In this document: piece by piece, positions 5,034 to 6,673 of the stretch
Position numbering within the stretch: the first letter of the stretch is position 1
Layout of the letters: each line of letters begins with the position of its first letter
Assembly (NCBI GenBank): GCA_049514335.1
Contig: JBEKVE010000173.1
Span: 1 to 6,673, forward strand
Origin: JBEKVE01 sp049514335
GTDB taxonomy: Bacteria; Actinomycetota; Acidimicrobiia; Acidimicrobiales; UBA8190
Length of the DNA: 6,673 bases
Direction: 5' to 3'
Program-made: the position numbers and the translations under genes
The notes under the pieces: model-generated
What the model was told of the DNA's origin: nothing
What the model saw: the letters and a program-made list of their open reading frames with translations, nothing else
The model's database searches: none

Positions 5034-6673
5034 TCAGGGCCGGGCCGGAGGCTCCGACGCCGGGGCGCCGGCGCTCGGCGCGTCGCCCGGCACGGGGAGC
5101 AGCGGGCCCCGCCCGTGCTCGTCGAAGGCGCGGCGCAGCGCCGCCCGGTCGTCCTCGGTGAGGAGCCGGTAGTGCAGGGCTCCGCGTTCGGGACTGACGT
5201 ACACGGGATCGGCACACTGCCAGCCTTCAGCCACAAGCGGTGTCTTCGTGATCTTGCCCGTGGCCGTGAGGGGGAGGCCGGGCGACAGGCGGACGAAGCG
5301 CGGCCCCCACTTGGTGCCGAGATCGGGTTGCGCCTCGAGGAAACCGGCGAAGGCGGCCGGGTCGAAGCGGCAGCCCGGTCGTAGCTCCACCGCCGTCATG
5401 ACCTGGTCGCCGGAGCGGGGGTCGGGGACGGCGTAGACGGCCGCGGCAGCGACGTCGGGGTGGCGCTCGACGATGCGCTCTATGGGAGCGGCGGCGAAGT
5501 TCTCCGAGTCGACGCGCAGGCGGTCACCGCTGCGGCCGGCGAAGTAGAAGAAGCCCGCTTTATCGCGGTAGCCGAGGTCGCCGGTCCAGTACCACCGGTC
5601 GCGGACGCGCTCTGCGTCGGCGTCGTGGTTCTTGTAGTACCCCTCGAAGCCCCGTGCCCCGCTGCGATTGACGATCTCGCCGATGGCCTGCGCCGCGTTG
5701 CACAGGCGACCGGTGGCGTCGAAGTCGGCCGGTGGGCACTCCGCACCGGTGGCGGGGTCGAGCACGGCCACATCGTCGTTGGGCGGGGGCAGGCCGAGGG
5801 AGCCGGGAGGCGTGTCGGCTGTGACGTTGATCGACGCGCCGCCTTCGCTCGACCCGTATCCCTCCACCAGACGGCAGTCGAAACGGCGGGCGAAGGCGGC
5901 GCGGTCGGGTGCCGATGCTTCCGTGCCGAAACCCTGGCGCAGGGGGTTGTCGGCATCGTCGCCGTGCTCGGGGGTGGCGAGGACGTAGGCCAGGGCCTTG
6001 CCCACGTAGGTGAAGCGGGTGGCGCCGAAGCGGCGGGCGTCGGACACAAAGCGCGAGGCGCTGAACTTCCCGGCCAGGGCCACTGACGCACCCACGGCCA
6101 GCGCCGGCGACCACAGGGCCATGATGGCGTTGCCGTGGAACAGCGGCATGGGGCAGTAGCACACGTCGTCGCGCTCGAACCCGTAGATCTCGGCCGCCCG
6201 ACCCGCAATGGCCGCCAACCGTCCCTGGGTGCAGCGCACCGCCTTGGGGTCGCCCGTGGTCCCCGAGGTGAACAGGAGGAGCAGGAGGTCCGAGGGCGAC
6301 ACCTCGGGGGCGGTCTCGGGCACCGCCACGGCCGCCAGGCGTCGTTCGTAGTCGGCACGATCGACGACGAGCAGGTGCCGTTGCAGGCCACCGAGCTCGA
6401 GCGGCTCGACCAGGCGGGCGCCGGCGACGTCGGTCACGAGGAGCTGGCAGTCGGTGAAGCGGATGTCGCGCGCCAGCTCCTCACCACGCCTCGTGGGGTT
6501 GATCCCCACCACCGCCGCCCCGGCCAGGGCGGCCCCGCCCAGCCAGAACAGGTACTCGGGCACGTTGTCGAGGAGGACGCCGATGTGGAAGGGCCCGGGC
6601 CGTCGCAACGACGTGGCCACGGCGGCCCGACGCGCGCTGTGCGCCACCACCTCGGACCACGTCCACGAACGGT
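5034..6673 (-). CDS. AMP-forming acyl-CoA synthetase, FadD-like (5' end outside window)
   Basis: The enzyme activates a fatty or other carboxylic acid to acyl-CoA through an acyl-AMP intermediate (ANL superfamily). The fragment has about 545 residues and no start: the frame stays open to the right edge, reading RSWTWSEVVAHSARRA, an N-terminal motif usually some tens of residues into the protein. Core motifs, in fragment numbering, are FTSGTTGDPKAV (about 134-145, phosphate loop A3), GYGSSEGG (about 271-278, A5), YWTGDLGYRD (about 361-370, A7, with the ribose-binding Asp), GDRLRVDSENF (about 382-392, hinge and A8) and LTATGKITK (about 468-476, A10, Lys473 being the expected catalytic lysine). 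A disordered Ala/Pro tail ends the protein. VPEYLFWLGGAALAGAAVVGINPTRRG recalls the mycobacterial FadD1/FadD17 group, whose substrates include long-chain or sterol-derived acids; that subgroup call is from memory. A strong hairpin follows the stop, and pspA comes next on the same strand. Confidence 0.93.
   Translation of the reverse strand, partial: RSWTWSEVVAHSARRAAVATSLRRPGPFHIGVLLDNVPEYLFWLGGAALAGAAVVGINPTRRGEELARDIRFTDCQLLVTDVAGARLVEPLELGGLQRHLLVVDRADYERRLAAVAVPETAPEVSPSDLLLLLFTSGTTGDPKAVRCTQGRLAAIAGRAAEIYGFERDDVCYCPMPLFHGNAIMALWSPALAVGASVALAGKFSASRFVSDARRFGATRFTYVGKALAYVLATPEHGDDADNPLRQGFGTEASAPDRAAFARRFDCRLVEGYGSSEGGASINVTADTPPGSLGLPPPNDDVAVLDPATGAECPPADFDATGRLCNAAQAIGEIVNRSGARGFEGYYKNHDADAERVRDRWYWTGDLGYRDKAGFFYFAGRSGDRLRVDSENFAAAPIERIVERHPDVAAAAVYAVPDPRSGDQVMTAVELRPGCRFDPAAFAGFLEAQPDLGTKWGPRFVRLSPGLPLTATGKITKTPLVAEGWQCADPVYVSPERGALHYRLLTEDDRAALRRAFDEHGRGPLLPVPGDAPSAGAPASEPPARP

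Noticed and set aside
3871..5217. A long minus-strand frame that would extend pspAA upstream across pspA and into the synthetase gene.
   Set aside because: Only its last 88 residues match a protein family. The upstream part is low-complexity Arg/Pro/Ala translated out of frame with pspA, and the ATGA overlap gives a natural start.
1..6673. The possibility of a defence island, biosynthetic cluster, mobile element or CRISPR system.
   Set aside because: All genes belong to common housekeeping, metabolic or stress families. There are no integrases, transposases, terminal repeats, spacers or abrupt composition changes.

Overview
The window reads as an ordinary chromosomal segment of a high-GC actinobacterium. 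G and C dominate third codon positions, GTG starts are common, and the gene set is typical of Actinobacteria: an LLM-class (F420-type) flavin-fold oxidoreductase, an SCO6745-family protein, a PspA gene overlapping a PspAA partner, a FadD-type ligase and SRPBCC proteins. An acidimicrobial or related lineage is plausible, but I cannot fix the taxon from sequence alone. I see no rRNA, tRNA, CRISPR array, transposase, integrase or phage gene. Coding density is high, and no gene-free stretch exceeds about 130 bases.

Layout from left to right. (1) The 3' part of a PPK2-family polyphosphate kinase (+) runs off the left edge. After 120 bases comes a small stand-alone cyclic-nucleotide-binding-domain protein (+). 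(2) A three-gene minus-strand cluster faces it: an LLM-class oxidoreductase, then two small SRPBCC (START-like) proteins in tandem. It meets the cNMP-domain gene tail to tail across 10 bases. (3) A 127-base divergent intergenic region separates the oxidoreductase from an SCO6745-family gene (+). The 3' end of that gene lies inside a short array of three ~19-base tandem repeats, followed by a hairpin. (4) A second minus-strand block holds an AMP-forming acyl-CoA synthetase (FadD-like, 5' end outside the window), a strong GC hairpin directly after its stop, then pspA and pspAA, which are coupled by an ATGA overlap.

How the genes work together (inference unless stated). The PspA/PspAA pair is a known actinobacterial envelope-stress module. 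PPK2 and the cNMP-domain protein suggest energy or nucleotide signalling but have no proven link. The LLM oxidoreductase and the two SRPBCC proteins are plausibly co-transcribed and could act on, or carry, a shared hydrophobic ligand. The acyl-CoA synthetase belongs to lipid or carboxylic-acid activation. I did not find a convincing undescribed system. The most unusual items are the tandem repeat array covering the SCO6745-family stop codon, the perfect 11-bp GC stem abutting the synthetase stop, and a perfect 15-base palindrome upstream of pspA.
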